In this document: positions 25,445 to 38,072 of the stretch, piece after piece | Position numbering within the stretch: the first letter of the stretch is position 1 | Layout of the letters: the number at the start of each line of letters is the position of its first letter | Source: Citrus sinensis | Lineage: Eukaryota; Streptophyta; Magnoliopsida; Sapindales; Rutaceae | Assembly (NCBI RefSeq): GCF_022201045.2 | Contig: NC_068561.1 | Span: forward strand, 24,434,501 to 24,498,500 | Direction of reading: 5' to 3' | Length of the DNA stretch: 64,000 nt | Translations under genes and position numbers: made by a program | The notes under the pieces: generated by a model | Databases searched by the model: none | What the model was told of the DNA's origin: nothing | Seen by the model: only the letters and a program-made list of their open reading frames with translations

Positions 25445-26499
25445 GGATGGTAATCTCTTTTTACATTCTTATTGAAAATATATTGATTTCCTCATGTGTA
25501 TTAATGAGAAACGATTTTATTTTTTTACATATTTAAAGTAATTTTGATCCTTTTTTAAAATATTAATCGGTTGAATTAAGACGCTCAAACTTGACTAATA
25601 ATACATCATATATGTCACGCATGTAGGACTCAAGTACCGTACTGAAATATGTTGGACCAGAACAATTGATCATCGGTTGTAGGAGGCTTTCACATTTTTA
25701 AGAATAAATATGAGTAGATTTGAACAAAATATTTTTAAAAAATAAGTAATGTAATTATATTTTAGGCATGGATAAAGACCCAACAGCCTACACCATCGTA
25801 ATTCGACCATTGTTTGCCATTTTTTCTCGTATGAAAAATGTCTAGTCATGCAAACACGATCTGCTCAACACAGAACGAGTTGCTTAGCTAAGGCCAATAG
25901 CATGAGGAGCCGTCACCCGTCACCAATCACCAATCACCAATCACCATAACCAGACAGACATTGAAGACCCTAATTGGCCCCACTAGTGCTTGACTGCAGG
26001 TTTATGTACGGATTTAAATCCCACCACAAAATCTGCGGCTCTATCTGAGACATTAACTACTATTTGGACGATTCCACCCATCACAACTCGACAACACATA
26101 ACTCGAAATACCACCTGGTTTACCTAAACCACTTTCCAGTTTCCACTCATCACACTGTTCATAGCATAAGAATTTTAAAAAAATAAAAAATAAAAATGCG
26201 TTTCCTCATTAATTCATCTTATAATTTTCATTTCCCCATATATACACAAACACAAATAGCTTTTGCTTCATACAACAGCAAAAACACTTCCATAAACACA
26301 AAAATGGAAACCCACTAATAATTTTCCATTTTTATGCACATATCACTCATAACTTCATTCTCTTTCTCACTTACCTTCGTTAACCTACAATAAGAAAGAG
26401 CTTGAGGCGAAGCAGGATTAGGGTTTCTTTCTTTTTTTGATCTTTTTTTAGATTTTCTTTTCTCCTTTAAAAGAAAAAGAAAATATCAAAAAGATCAAA
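25445..26499. promoter_or_regulatory. Promoter and leader region of the AP1/FUL gene
   Basis: About 1 kb upstream of the start codon. Four CCAAT motifs lie at 25894-25941, a TATA-like catatatacac lies at 26237-26247, and the stretch before the ATG folds into a hairpin (separate entries). A TATA here would give a leader of about 230 bases. Confidence 0.45.
25894..25941 (+). promoter_or_regulatory. CCAAT-box array
   Basis: CCAAT at 25894-25898, 25923-25927, 25930-25934 and 25937-25941; the last three are exactly 7 bases apart inside an (ATCACCA)n mini-repeat. CCAAT is the NF-Y binding core. About 560-600 bases upstream of the FUL-like start codon. Function is inferred. Confidence 0.4.
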
Positions 26500-26500
26500 A
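26435..26500 (+). promoter_or_regulatory. 5'-leader hairpin abutting the AP1/FUL start codon
   Basis: 26435-26464 (starting ttttgatctttttt) is an imperfect inverted copy of 26471-26500 (ending aaaaagatcaaaa); the right arm includes the A of the ATG. The predicted stem is about 30 base pairs, nearly all A-U, with a 6-base loop. If transcribed it would place the start codon at the base of a hairpin. Confidence 0.6.
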
Positions 26501-29500
26501 TGGGCAGAGGTAGGGTTCAGTTGAAGCGGATCGAGAACAAGATTAGCAGGCAAGTAACTTTCTCCAAGAGAAGAGCTGGTTTGTTGAAGAAAGCTCATGA
26601 GATCTCTGTGTTATGTGATGCTGAGGTTGCTTTGATTGTCTTCTCAACAAAAGGGAAACTTTATGAGTACTCTACTGAATCAAGGTTTCTAATGAATTCT
26701 AACACTCTACTCAATCTTTATTGTTCTTGTTGCATGTTTTCGCTTTGTGTGTGTATGTATGTGTGTTTTCGGGTTTTTTTTTTTTTTTTTGCCCTTTTCC
26801 CCATTTTGGCCATTTAGTTATTAGGTTACTGTTCAGGCATTGCATTACACAAAATTCATCATATTTTCGACTATATATTTTAAAGTTTGAGCTTTTTGAA
26901 TTTTCTTTGTGTATCTCTCTTGACTCTCAAACAGAAACATATACAAACAAAAATAAAACATAGAACAAACTTCTGGTATCATTCTTGATATGTCCTTTCC
27001 TATATGCCAATGTTCATGATGTTTCATGCCAATGTCACTAGTCACTACACATTTGCAGTGTTTTTTTTTTTTTTTTTATAGCTTCATTGAGTACTTTTAC
27101 TTGCAATTGTAGAGGTGTATCAGTGCTTTGTTTTGAGCTAGATACTTGGTTAACCACCTGATTGATTGCATAGAACAATATGGTAGGATCGATCATGGAG
27201 CTTTGTGTTATATATGGGATTTGATGAAATTGGATTCCTTTAAATTTTCTCTTAGGCAGAAGGGGCATGTGTCAAGAAATCTGCTACTGGTCTATGACCT
27301 AGGATTGTGGAATCTATTGATATTTGTGAAATCAAGTATAATGCCTCTCACAATGATAATGTGGCAGGATATCTATAAAGATTTTCCACCAAGAGGTGCT
27401 GCCATATTTTTGAAAAAGTCAACTTCGGACTTAGGGCAGTTGGTAGCTTAGCTCCATAGATAGGAGGAGAAAACCTTGGGATAATTGTGGTTTATCCTCC
27501 TTCTCTCAGTTCTTGTTATATTACCACGTGTAATCATAAAAAGTAAATGTACATGTAACAAAAATTAAATGGAGGAAGCGCAACACACCAAAAATACTGA
27601 AGATTTTTTTAATTATGTATGTCAAAATTATCTAAGTATTTTAATTAGTTATGAAACAATGATTTTTCTTAATTTTCTATATGCCTTCACCAATTTAGTT
27701 AGGTTTGTATTGTTCGACATTCTTTACTATTTGGGGATAGTGATATGTACTGATTGAAATTAATTCTCTCATAATATAATGTCTTAATTTTCTAAATGTC
27801 TTAATTTTCTATGACAACAAAAGTTTTATCATTAGCTATAAAGATCTTTTAAATGAATTAGGATTCAGTGCTGAAGTTTTTTTTTTTTGCTGAGTATGGA
27901 ATTAATGATCAAAATTTATTTTGAGTTTTTATTTTTTTTTATTTCTCTTACCTAACAACTATTGATTCAGTGCTCAGTAAAAACTCAGTTCAGCACTGAA
28001 TCTTTATCCCTTTTAAACACATCTTATGTTCAGTTAATTTATAAAAAGCTTTCCTTCCTATTCAGGCCTTTGCAGGTCATAATTTTCAACCATCATATAA
28101 TGATCCTACTTTTGTAATTTCCATCATAGTCTTTCACCGCCACTTAATTTTGTGCACAATCTCTCATTATGTTAATTTTTAAGACTTAACTTGGAATGTT
28201 GAATTGAAATTCACTAATTAATTTCCAAATAAATAGGCAGCAAAAGGTATCAAATTTAAGGTTTCCTATAACTAAGTATTCTTAAGTCTCATTTTGGTTT
28301 TGAAACGTATGTATCCTACTTAAGAGGGCCTCCTAGATTTGATTTTAAGTAATATTTTTGAGCTCTTGTCAAATAACTTAGAATTTTAGATTTTGTGCCT
28401 TGAAGAGTAATAGTATAAGTGTAAACTCTTGTATAAATTGATGTGACATAAATACATTGGTTGGATAAAATAACTCCTGACCAACATGATTTACTTTTAT
28501 TATTTTATATTTTTATCTCACTAATGTATTTATGTGACGTCAACTTGTTAAAAGTAAGTATGTACAAAAATATATAAATCTATCATTATTCTTCCTTAAA
28601 TGTATGCAAGTGTGCATTTTTTTTTTACTTTTGTCTATGTACGTACACGCATGAGATTGTAATGGTAGGAATTACGATCTTATGATCTAAATTAAAATTT
28701 AATTTTTACCATTCATTTATTATAAGTGAATGTCTTAAGCGTAGCTGAGTAGAATTGTTATAGTATATACTACTTTTAACTTCAAATTTCGAATGTTGGA
28801 TTAAAATGAAAGAATAAATAAAGAAAAAAATAAAAAATTACTTTAAAACCCTTTTCAATCCTGAAAATTTGATGTATAATAATTTGAGTGATGATAGAGG
28901 TACAAACTCTTATACAAAATTGTTTTGCACAAATTGATATAGCCTAAATTCATTGGTAGATGAAAATACAAAATAACAAAAATAAATAATGTGGTCCAAG
29001 AACTATTTAATCCAACCAATTGAACTATATCACATCAATTTGTACAAAAATTTATATAATTATATTACTATATTGCTGAGAAAAATGTGATCTTTTATAT
29101 AAATGTACAACAACTAGCTTATGCTATAGGACTCAATATTGAGAAATTTAGGCAAAGATATATATATATATATACACATGCTGCCATGCACATTTGCAGA
29201 ATATATGGGGTTGGTAAAAGGGCTTCTTTGCTCAAAGTGAATGATTATTATATCTTTAGATCATTGTTCCTTCCTATTGGTAATGTATGATCTCTGGATT
29301 TAGATGATTATTCAACATTACACTATAAACCTGCTTCTTATTATAATACTTGCTATTGCAATGCCTGGATATCAGTTATCTTTACATTCTTGTTTAGTTA
29401 TTTGCTTCACCAAAGAGGTACTTATCTCATACATCTGGAGTGAAGAAAATGCAATGTGGGAAAGTAATAAATTTCACTATTTTGTTGAAGCATTATGGTT

Positions 29501-31489
29501 GATCTATTACACACAAAAATCAAAGAAAAAATGGAAAGAAATCTTTTCATGGTTTTGGGTTATGATATATATGTCTGTGTGCGGGTGTTTTACAAAACAA
29601 GATATGGCTAATTAATAATCTTTGATTGAGTTAGAAGATTTGGATATTTCTTATTCCTGTAAATATATCTCACTAATTTTGACGATCTTGTGATGATTCT
29701 TATCGTAGAGTTATAAGATTTCTTTTTCTTTTCTTTTTTTTTTCCTCTCCTTTTTTTTCCTTGTAATTCTTTGATGCAGCGCAATTCTTCTATTAACAAA
29801 TTTTTGTCACGTGTGCATTGACTTTGTGGTTCTAATAAAATATTTAGATGTATTACTACAACACTGAGACTATTGAAAATTCTCTATTTACATATTGAGC
29901 TATTAAGTATCTAATAAGTACTTTAATTAGATTTTAAATTTTATTTTCGCCATTTATCAATTTCTTTCCAGAATCTATAAAATCGAAAACTCAGGTTCCT
30001 TTTCAGGTGAGTAATTGTTGTGTAATGTTTATAACGTTTTCTCTGTGACAGCATGGAGAGGATCCTAGAACGGTATGAGAGAAATGCATATGTGGAACAA
30101 CAGCTTGTTACAAATGACGCTGAACTCCAGGTACTATTGCAGCATCTAATCTTCACTTTAATCTCCAAATATGTGAAACCATGTTTACAAGTTTACATAT
30201 ATATTGTACGTGTACATGCTCCATTCTTTTCGAGGGAGACTTCTTCTTTATTGTACTTGTAATGGAGGTTTTTGGGAGATAATCCCACAATTTTTAGAAT
30301 AGTTTTCAAACAACCTTATTCATGAACTAGTTTGAGTAAAACTTAATGGTAAACAAATGTCTATAGTATTACATTTTGTTTTTTGGGAAGCGACATCAAG
30401 AATTGATGGTAAACAAGTTATATTTTGAAAATTAACTTTTTCGAATGCTGCATAGGGATGCTGGTCTCTGGAATACCCCAATCTCAAGAGTAGGATTGAA
30501 GTATTGGAAAAAAATATAAGGTAACCAACCCCACTTCATATGAACAAGATTGTAGATAGAAATTCTTTTAAGAAAATTTTCTTAATGAAATTATGTAAAA
30601 CAGAATGATGTGGTATATGCAGGAACTTCATGGGAGGAGACCTGGAACCACTAAGCCTTCGAGAGCTTCAGTATTTGGAGCAGCAAATTGATACTTCTCT
30701 TAAGCGCCTTCGAAATAGAAAGGTGAAGATTCAATGCAATGCTCTTCAACATTTTTATGTCTTCGTATTGTGTTGAACATACACCATATATTTGACATTA
30801 TCTTTCTGGGTACAATATTTTATATATGCAGAACCAACTGACACATGAATCAATTTCTGATCTACAAAAAAGGGTGAGCTCATTGTAGCTCCTTGTGTTT
30901 TACTACAATAAACAATACAATCTCTGACAGTATCCTGTACAACAATGAACATAATAACAAATAAAGTTTGTTACAGGAGAGGGCATTGCAGGATCAAAAC
31001 AACATGCTTGCAAAGAAGGTAGTACCTATTTTCACTACAAATTAATTTATGTTGCGTTTTGAAGATCAAAATTTCATCTAATGACATGACGGATCAAATT
31101 AATTATTTCGAGGCACAATTACAGCTCAAGGAAAAAGAGAGGACACTGACTGAGCAGCAGAACCAGATGGCACAAAACTCATCACCCCTCATGCCAACAT
31201 TTCCTTCTCTGACTATTGGGTATTTTACTTCCTGATATTTCACTCTCGGTCTCAGGCACACACAAAGAAATAAAGCGCGTGTACGTGCACGCGCGCACAA
31301 ATTTATAATGCATATCATACATCAGAAAATGCAGAATTTTAAAATGATGGTCACTATAAATGCAGGGGCAATATCCAGGTGATGATGAGAGGAAGCGTAA
31401 TTGATGAGCCCGATGAGAATCAAACTAGGCAGAATATGAGGAGCACAGTTGTACCTTGGTGGATGCATGACCATGTAAATCACTCATGA
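26500..31489 (+). CDS. FUL-like: AP1/FUL (SQUA) subfamily MIKC MADS-box transcription factor
   Basis: Eight exons: 26500-26684, 30052-30130, 30456-30520, 30623-30722, 30832-30873, 30977-31018, 31125-31219, 31366-31489, encoding 243 residues. Lengths 185, 79, 65, 100, 42, 42 are the SQUA-group pattern. The MADS domain ([40 protein letters not shown]) and K domain ([30 protein letters not shown]) are clear AP1/FUL type. The C-terminus has no farnesylation box, so it is not an euAP1 form. It ends [12 protein letters not shown] where FUL proteins have a PPWML-like motif, which suggests a FUL or AGL79-type copy with a diverged motif. Such proteins promote flowering, meristem identity or fruit development in the nucleus. 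Intron 1 is 3.4 kb and carries two MITEs. Placement downstream of the SEP gene in the same orientation supports the assignment. Confidence 0.93.
28405..28600. mobile_element. MITE copy 1 in FUL-like intron 1
   Basis: Imperfect inverted repeat. The left half (atgtgacataaatacattggttgga) matches the reverse complement of the right half (acgtcacataaatacattagtgaga). The ends resemble 'agtaatgatag…actcttgtataaa'. The same family occurs again at 28880-29075. Confidence 0.6.
28880..29075. mobile_element. MITE copy 2 in FUL-like intron 1
   Basis: Begins gagtgatgatagaggtac and contains 'actcttatacaaa', 'acaaattgatatagcc' and 'ttcattggtagatga'. The right half is an inverted match (reverse complement ttgtacaaattgatgtgata, caattggttggatt). 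Clearly related to copy 1 about 300 bases upstream, with independent mutations. Confidence 0.6.
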
Positions 31490-32166
31490 ACAATAGAGAG
31501 AACAATTAAGAAGCATTATGGATCATCTGCAACAAATAATTAGTACGGATCATCAAGTGTGCATTGGTGATTTTGGTTAGCTTACATAAGAGAAGCAATT
31601 TGATCCCTAATGCTACGTACAACAGTGTAAGGCGTCAGCCAGCCTCTCTATATATATTATATAAATGAGATGAATGTAACATTCAAACACAATTATATAA
31701 TAACATCTCTTAACATGCACACTGGTCTATGAATAGTACTTACATGCAACAACTGTACCGATGGACTAGCCATTAGAGAAATTAACTAGGCCTAGCCGGC
31801 ACAGCCCATGGTCTTGAGTCGACACAGAGTCTTGGGTTATCAGTTAGTACATTGATCTAGACGTCGGGTATGAAAGCATAAAAAATAAACTATGCTTGGT
31901 ATAAAACCTTGAGAAATGTTAATGTCCAAATTAAAATTGCATATAATTCGCATTAACCATCATAGATAAAGTTCCTGTTTTAACTGTCATTTCCAGATTC
32001 CTAAGTAGGTGATCAAATGTACTTGATAGTGGTTAATTAGAAAGGATTTTCCTTCGTCGTTTGAATAAATATGATTATAAGCTTTACAGTCCTAATCAGG
32101 TTGTTAAAAATGAAGATGTGAACGAACAATCAATTCAATGATCTTCAAATCCAGTTCAGTTGTGTT
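31490..32166. other. Tail-to-tail spacer between FUL-like and RCC1 genes
   Basis: Holds both 3' UTRs. No other gene seen. Confidence 0.5.
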
Positions 32167-35100
32167 TCAGTCGTTCCCATTCCTAGTGTCATCATCACAA
32201 TCAAATTCGTCGCCATGAAGTAAGTGCTCCCTGTACATGCATAAGATTCATTAGGCAAGGGCCCATAAACTAATCACCGGCGTGGTGCAGACGTCAGATA
32301 GAAACCACAGCCTCATAAGTTAATACCTCAGTCTCTCACAAAGGCGCGCCAAAGCCTCTGATCCTGTCCGGGATGCAACATCCTCAATCTCAGAAGCATT
32401 TGATAAAGTAACGCTCTCTGCAAGCCTAAATTCGCACAATTCTTTTAAGGAACATGCATCAGTCAACACAGCTGAATGGCCGCCACCGGCTGCTAGTTTC
32501 CGCACTTCCCCAACACACCTGCAATGACGCACTTGCATCAATATGAAGGTTTAAATTATTTTGCAAATGTTAAGAACAATAATTAGAAAGTAGCATACCA
32601 ATCAACCGGTGATGGATACCAAGCATACGTAGATTTCTCATTAGCTGCCTGACCGTAGCTGTTGTAACCCCATCCATGGATTTTTCCGTCCCTCATATAA
32701 ACAAGCGTGTGAGAGTGTCCACAAGCAACAAGTTGCACACCGTTTGGCACTACCAAAATAGGGATATTACGAAAATAAGTATCAGATTCATTGGGGATGA
32801 ATGAAAAGGATCTAGTTTGCGGGCCAAGGCCCAACTGCCCTGCTTGACAACCACCCCAAGCATAAAGAGCTCCTTTAGAAGTTAGGGCACAAGTGTGTAC
32901 ACCACCGCATGCAACATCCTTTATAAAGATTCCATCAAGTGCAACCACTCGCCTTGGCAGTAACTCTTTATCCCCAGACTGAAGGGAACAGTGTCCAAGT
33001 TGACCCACACTCCCCAGCCCCCAGGTATAGCTGCAGGTTCCAGAACAGATTTTCATCAGTGATGAAAATATTTCTGAGATTTATACCCAACGAATAGAAA
33101 TTTTGTTAAAGAAATAACCACAATCATTTTTGCGCATAGCTTATGCAAGAACAGATTGTTGGACTAGAATACCACCATTCCAAATGCTAAGCAGTTTAAT
33201 GAATGTTAAACCTAGAACGGAATTGGTATAACAATGATACAAAGACCTAGTTTGAATTAGAAACTACTTGCTAAACTAGAATACCATCACGACATACATA
33301 GTTTATAGATAACATTATCGATCTCTAATGACTAATCAGACCCTGTTGGATCGAAAGTAGGCAAGTGAATTTTATAACTAAATCTCACCCAGGCAAATTA
33401 GTAAAACTATAATATTAAATGAATCTTAGAAATATAAACTTCCTTTTTTTTACCCCCCTTTTTAGCCTACTGGCAATCCAATCTCTTTCTCACCCATTTG
33501 AGTAGTGTTCGAACCCTAAACCTCTTGTTTTCAACACGAGACTTGACTACCTAAACTAAATAGCATCAATAGAAGTATAAACTTTAATAACTAGTTAAGA
33601 GTCTTATCCAGAAATAACCATAAACAATGAAAAAAATTAAAAGCTTTCAGACTTGGAAAAGAAATAAAAAGTTAGTGGCATATATACTAATTCCTTCAAA
33701 TAGTTACGATTTATGGATATGCATGCTTCCATTGAATGACGAAGCTATGTGGGACAGAGACTTGCATATCCAAATGCATTCCATTTCTGTTGCATCCAGT
33801 CTCCCAATGAGATGTGAGATTCCCATAAGAAGATTTTCCCAAACCTTCAAAAACATTTACTTGTGTGCCATGCGGATAACCACAATTGTCATGCCTAAAT
33901 GTTGAACTTATCTTCATGTTATAAATCCTTCAGATAACTTACACCTCGCCATTTTCAGATACAGCTGCTGAGTGGTACTCCCCGCATGACACTTGAGTGA
34001 TCTTCTCGAGCTCAGGAGCTTCATCAAGGAATTTAGCATAACCCTTTATTACGCGAGGCCCCTGTAAACCTTCACAAGTGATACCCCTGCCAAGCTGGCC
34101 ATATTCGTTGTAGCCTGATTTATAGAAAGATCAATAAGACACTGATTAGACCAAAAGAATCAAGTAAAATTCCTTTAGTATCCTCTCCTAGAGCATATAA
34201 TATATGAATTAATAGAAGTGCATAAGCACAAATATCATCTCCAAAATGAGTCCTCAAGTTTCCTTTCCTGAATCATACAATCTACTTATTATGAGTACTG
34301 AATAAACATAAACATCATCTGCAGATAGGTGTTTACGAGAACAGGTTATAGCTGAATTACAATTTAATTTTTACAATGAAAGTTTTTTCGAGGCAGTTAC
34401 AAGTTTTGAATATTAGACGAAACCTACCCCAAGCTTGTAGTAAGCCACATTCTGATAAAGCCACTACATGAACTGAACCACAGGACACTTGACGGATAAT
34501 CTGCAATAAAATAGAAAGCAGAATCCTGATTGCCTCTACACAGTGGAGGTCAAATAAAAAACCAAATAAACAACAGAAAAATCAAGAAGCAACCGCAAAT
34601 GTACATTCAATTAAGAACAAACAACCGTATCATATTGCCAGAACAAAACTTAAAAGAGCTATTTTAAGGATTTTCCTTTTTCTGTTTCTTGTCTTTGATG
34701 AGAACCAACAAATCAAAAACCTCATGAAACTGGCCTAAACCCATAAAACTTGGTAATTAGAATTGAAGCTATTACAATTTCTATTTTTTCAGAGTGCATT
34801 AGATGTTACATTTCAATCCTCCTGTCTTAACCTCAACATTCAAGTAGGTTATCATCAACCAAAGCTCAATACCAGAATCCATCACATACCGTATTCGGAG
34901 TAAAGGCTCCCCAAAACAAACGAGGAAAATTTGATCCCTGTCAAAAGAATCAGCACAAGAAATATCAATAGAAAGTATTATTTAATACTCCATGCTAGGA
35001 AAAAGAAGCCCAAAACAATATTAAAAAGTGAACATCCATAAACATTTTCTAGATTCAAAATAAGCTTAAGTGGAGCCACGGAAAGATGTTCTTAGTTTAA

Positions 35101-36649
35101 TATAAGGATCATATTTAGGTTCACCCAGTCAAAAGCGGATGCCTCTGATTCCTTTTTTTAAACTTCTAAATTTTTAGGGAAGGACTTAGATAGCTTCCAA
35201 ATTTTCAGGAATTCACAAACAAACAGCTCATGTTCCTCAATTTTGATTAGACGACCGATTGGTTTTCTACATGTGATCTTTATATGGCTTTTCTTCCTGT
35301 TTGGTAGCCTAAAGTTTGTGTGATATGGACAATAAGAAGTCTCCCAAAACTCTTAACAGGTTTCTTAAGCTCTCACTTGAATGGTATGATGCAAATCTAG
35401 AAAAGGGTGTATTTCAAGAACTGGTAGCTACAATTACTAAAAGAATCAAGTAGCGATGCCTAGATCCTCATCTTCATTCTTCTCTTCCTTCTTCTACTTC
35501 TTCTCAGGTTACTTTGATGGCCATAAAAACACTCACAAGATTTTGTTTTCTTGTGATTGATCTCAAGTTCGATCTCTACCATCAGACTATCCTAAGTCTA
35601 CATGTATTTTCTGCCTTTACACCACTCCTTTGACTATAAAATCAACAGCAAAAGTTGAACAATTACAAGAATTTTCCATCCAACATTATCCTACAGAAAA
35701 ATTGAGAAGACATAAAGATTCAGTAAAATAAACCTCACAACCTGATTTTGACCCCAAACCCAAAGTCTACTTGTTGAGATGGTTCCATCATTTTCACGAG
35801 GTTCTGCAATAGCGGCGGTGCAATGTACTCCACAAGATATTGATTTCACAAACTCTGATTGCAATTGCTTTACTTTCTCAGGGTGTTTCCTACCCTCCTC
35901 GGTGCCGTCGCCCAGTTGACCAAATTCATTAGCACCTGGACAGATACATAAATGTGCTTGTTTGCATATGCAATAAAAGAAAAAGGAACACTAGGAAGCA
36001 TACTGCTGACAGTTCTGCTTCTTACAACTATTACCATAACAAATAGTATCTCAAAAGCCAACTGTTAACAATCCAGAACAGAGTAATTAATAATAATTAG
36101 AGAAATGATCCTTAATCAAGTCGTATCCATGACAGGATATAAATGGCAATAACAACTCAACATAAAAGATTATCAAACAACACAAAGAAACCCTGAGAGG
36201 AAAGTGCCCATCCAAATCCATGGCAGCAGCAATAACATATTCCCAAGAAATTTTAAGCCAGTTACTGTCATGATCAGAGTAAAAAGGGTAAAAGCTTTGC
36301 AACCACAATAGAGGAAGCCCACACAACATAAGCAAACAGACATTTAATACATAACATATTATGTAAGAAGGGATTTGTAGAGGGACAAACCCCAAGTGAA
36401 AAGTGTCCCATCTGAGGCCACAGCAGCAGTGTGCTCATGACCACACGCAATGTCCAACCAACGGGAATTAGCACCAGCTGGGCACCCAAAGAGCTCAGGA
36501 GGGAGCTGTTTTGGAATCCTCAATTGGCGCTCTCGCCCCTTTCTACCGGTCTGGCCACTGTGGTTATATCCCCACACATAAATTGCACTCTTTGCTGGTA
36601 TATTATCCACAGGACGGGCTGTTTCGCCAATAATTTCATTGATATCCAT
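32167..36649 (-). CDS. RCC1-repeat family protein
   Basis: Minus-strand exons in transcript order: 36649-36391, 35935-35742, 34937-34890, 34500-34428, 34114-33943, 33030-32599, 32518-32327, 32230-32167, total 1434 bases, 477 residues. At least six blade-type repeats of an RCC1 beta-propeller are visible: WGYNHSGQTG, WGANEFGQLG, WGYNEYGQLG, WGLGSVGQLG, WGGCQAGQLG, WGYNSYGQAA, each followed by a GxxHT-like or CGxxH strand. The C-terminal 70 residues are acidic and lie outside the repeats. It belongs to the plant RCC1/UVR8-like family, but I do not see the GWRHT repeats typical of the UV-B receptor itself. The likely role is a protein-binding scaffold; substrate unknown. A further exon with only 5' UTR is likely, its intron at about 36665-37144. 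Start chosen at the ATG in the context MDINEII. Confidence 0.9.
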
Positions 36650-36664
36650 TTTCAATATATACAC

Positions 36665-37144
36665 CTATAGCACAATCAACCAACAAGAGCGATAAGACCA
36701 ATAAAATCAAATGATAATTTCAATGTTTACCCAGAAAATTAGAACTAAATTGTAGCTGAACTGTCTTCAATTTTTTTTTCCTTTTTTTGAACAATTGAAA
36801 TCACGAAATAATCAAACTAAAGAGCTACTGTCTTCAATTTTTTTTTCCTTTTTTTGAACAATTGAAATCACGAAATAATCAAACTAAAGAGCTATGAGCA
36901 AATTTAGAGCAGAAATGCAGCAGAAATCTAGAATCGTGGTTCAAGATTTGCGAAATTATATCTGTTTGGTTGCCAGGAAAGTGGAGAAAAAAATGCAAAA
37001 GAAAAGAAATTTTGCAACCTCAAAGTCAAACCATCAATCCCTGTTTACGCCAATCGGAAAGGCAAAATAAAACAAATTATAAAGTTTAATTTAATAAAAT
37101 TTAGATATCAGCACATCCATGAACAAAAAACAAACAACTTTCAC
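36665..37144 (-). other. Probable 5'-UTR intron of the RCC1 gene
   Basis: On the minus strand the donor reads CAG|gtgaaag at 37144 and the acceptor ctatag| at 36665, followed by a short leader to the ATG at 36649. The upstream exon carries a (TAA)n run at about 37187-37212. Inferred from splice signals only. Confidence 0.5.
36761..36894. repeat. Perfect 67-bp tandem duplication
   Basis: 36761-36827 and 36828-36894 appear identical base for base, each starting ctgtcttcaa and ending aaagagcta. It lies inside the presumed 5'-UTR intron of the RCC1 gene. Confidence 0.95.
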
Positions 37145-38072
37145 CTGAATTTGAAGCAATGAAAATGAAATGGAATCTGGGTTTGTTTATTATTATTATT
37201 ATTATTATTATTACTTTATGGAGTTGGATTCTTGGAAATTGAGTGAAAGTGAAGAAAATATTTGAAAGCAAACGTATTTCTGTTGTTCCGTGAACGTGGG
37301 AGTTTTGAGGCGGGCATTATGTCGGTGAATATAAATGACTGCCCCCACTCACCAATCAATTTTCCATGACGAGACTACCCTTCACAAGAATAATTAATTT
37401 ATTTTTCATAATAAAATTACCTGGAAGTTTTCTTCCACTTGAGAGAGAATTATCTAGAAGTTGAAAAACAGAGTATGTGAAAATTTTTTATTTTATTTTT
37501 TGTGATTCCCTCTAAATTGTGCTACCAATCAGTATGAATATTTAATGCAAATAATAATAGTTTTAAAAAATATTTAAATAAAATTATCTTTATGTATAAA
37601 ATTCAATTTTTTCTTGTGTGAATAGGGGAGATTAAACCTAAATTATTATTATGTTACTTGTTAAAGGAAATATATAAACTGCTCAATTCAAAATAATGCC
37701 AATATAAGTTTATAATTAGAGTATGACAATAATATGATTGTTTTTTGTTAATTTATTTTCAAAAATGATTTTCAAACAAGTTTGTTGATTTTTTAAACTA
37801 AAATTCTTCTTGTTTTCATTTGCAAGCAGTTTTATGAAAGACTGTAATTGATAATCTAATTTAAATTATTTCTCTTCTAAAAAAAATTGTAAATTATTGC
37901 TCAATTATAAATTATAAAACGTTTTCAATACAATTTTTCAAAAAGTTTATTTGGGTAAATTTGTCTATGTGCGTAGGTGGGTAGCAGCATCTTGCTAACT
38001 CTCAACTGTCAACGGTCAACCTTTCACCAACCTTCGTTTCATTTTACAAATATAAAAATTTTAAAACCGGCT
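37145..38072. promoter_or_regulatory. Divergent promoter region, RCC1 (-) and DsbA-like (+)
   Basis: The two genes are transcribed away from each other; this roughly 0.9-kb stretch must hold both promoters. AT-rich, no clear TATA boxes picked out. Confidence 0.45.

Noticed and set aside
27038-27757. Open frames of 62 to 101 codons inside FUL-like intron 1
   Set aside because: No known domain, and they lie within the intron of a well-supported gene.
32167-36649. Calling the RCC1-repeat gene the UV-B receptor UVR8
   Set aside because: The propeller is shared, but the GWRHT motifs and C-terminal region typical of UVR8 were not seen.
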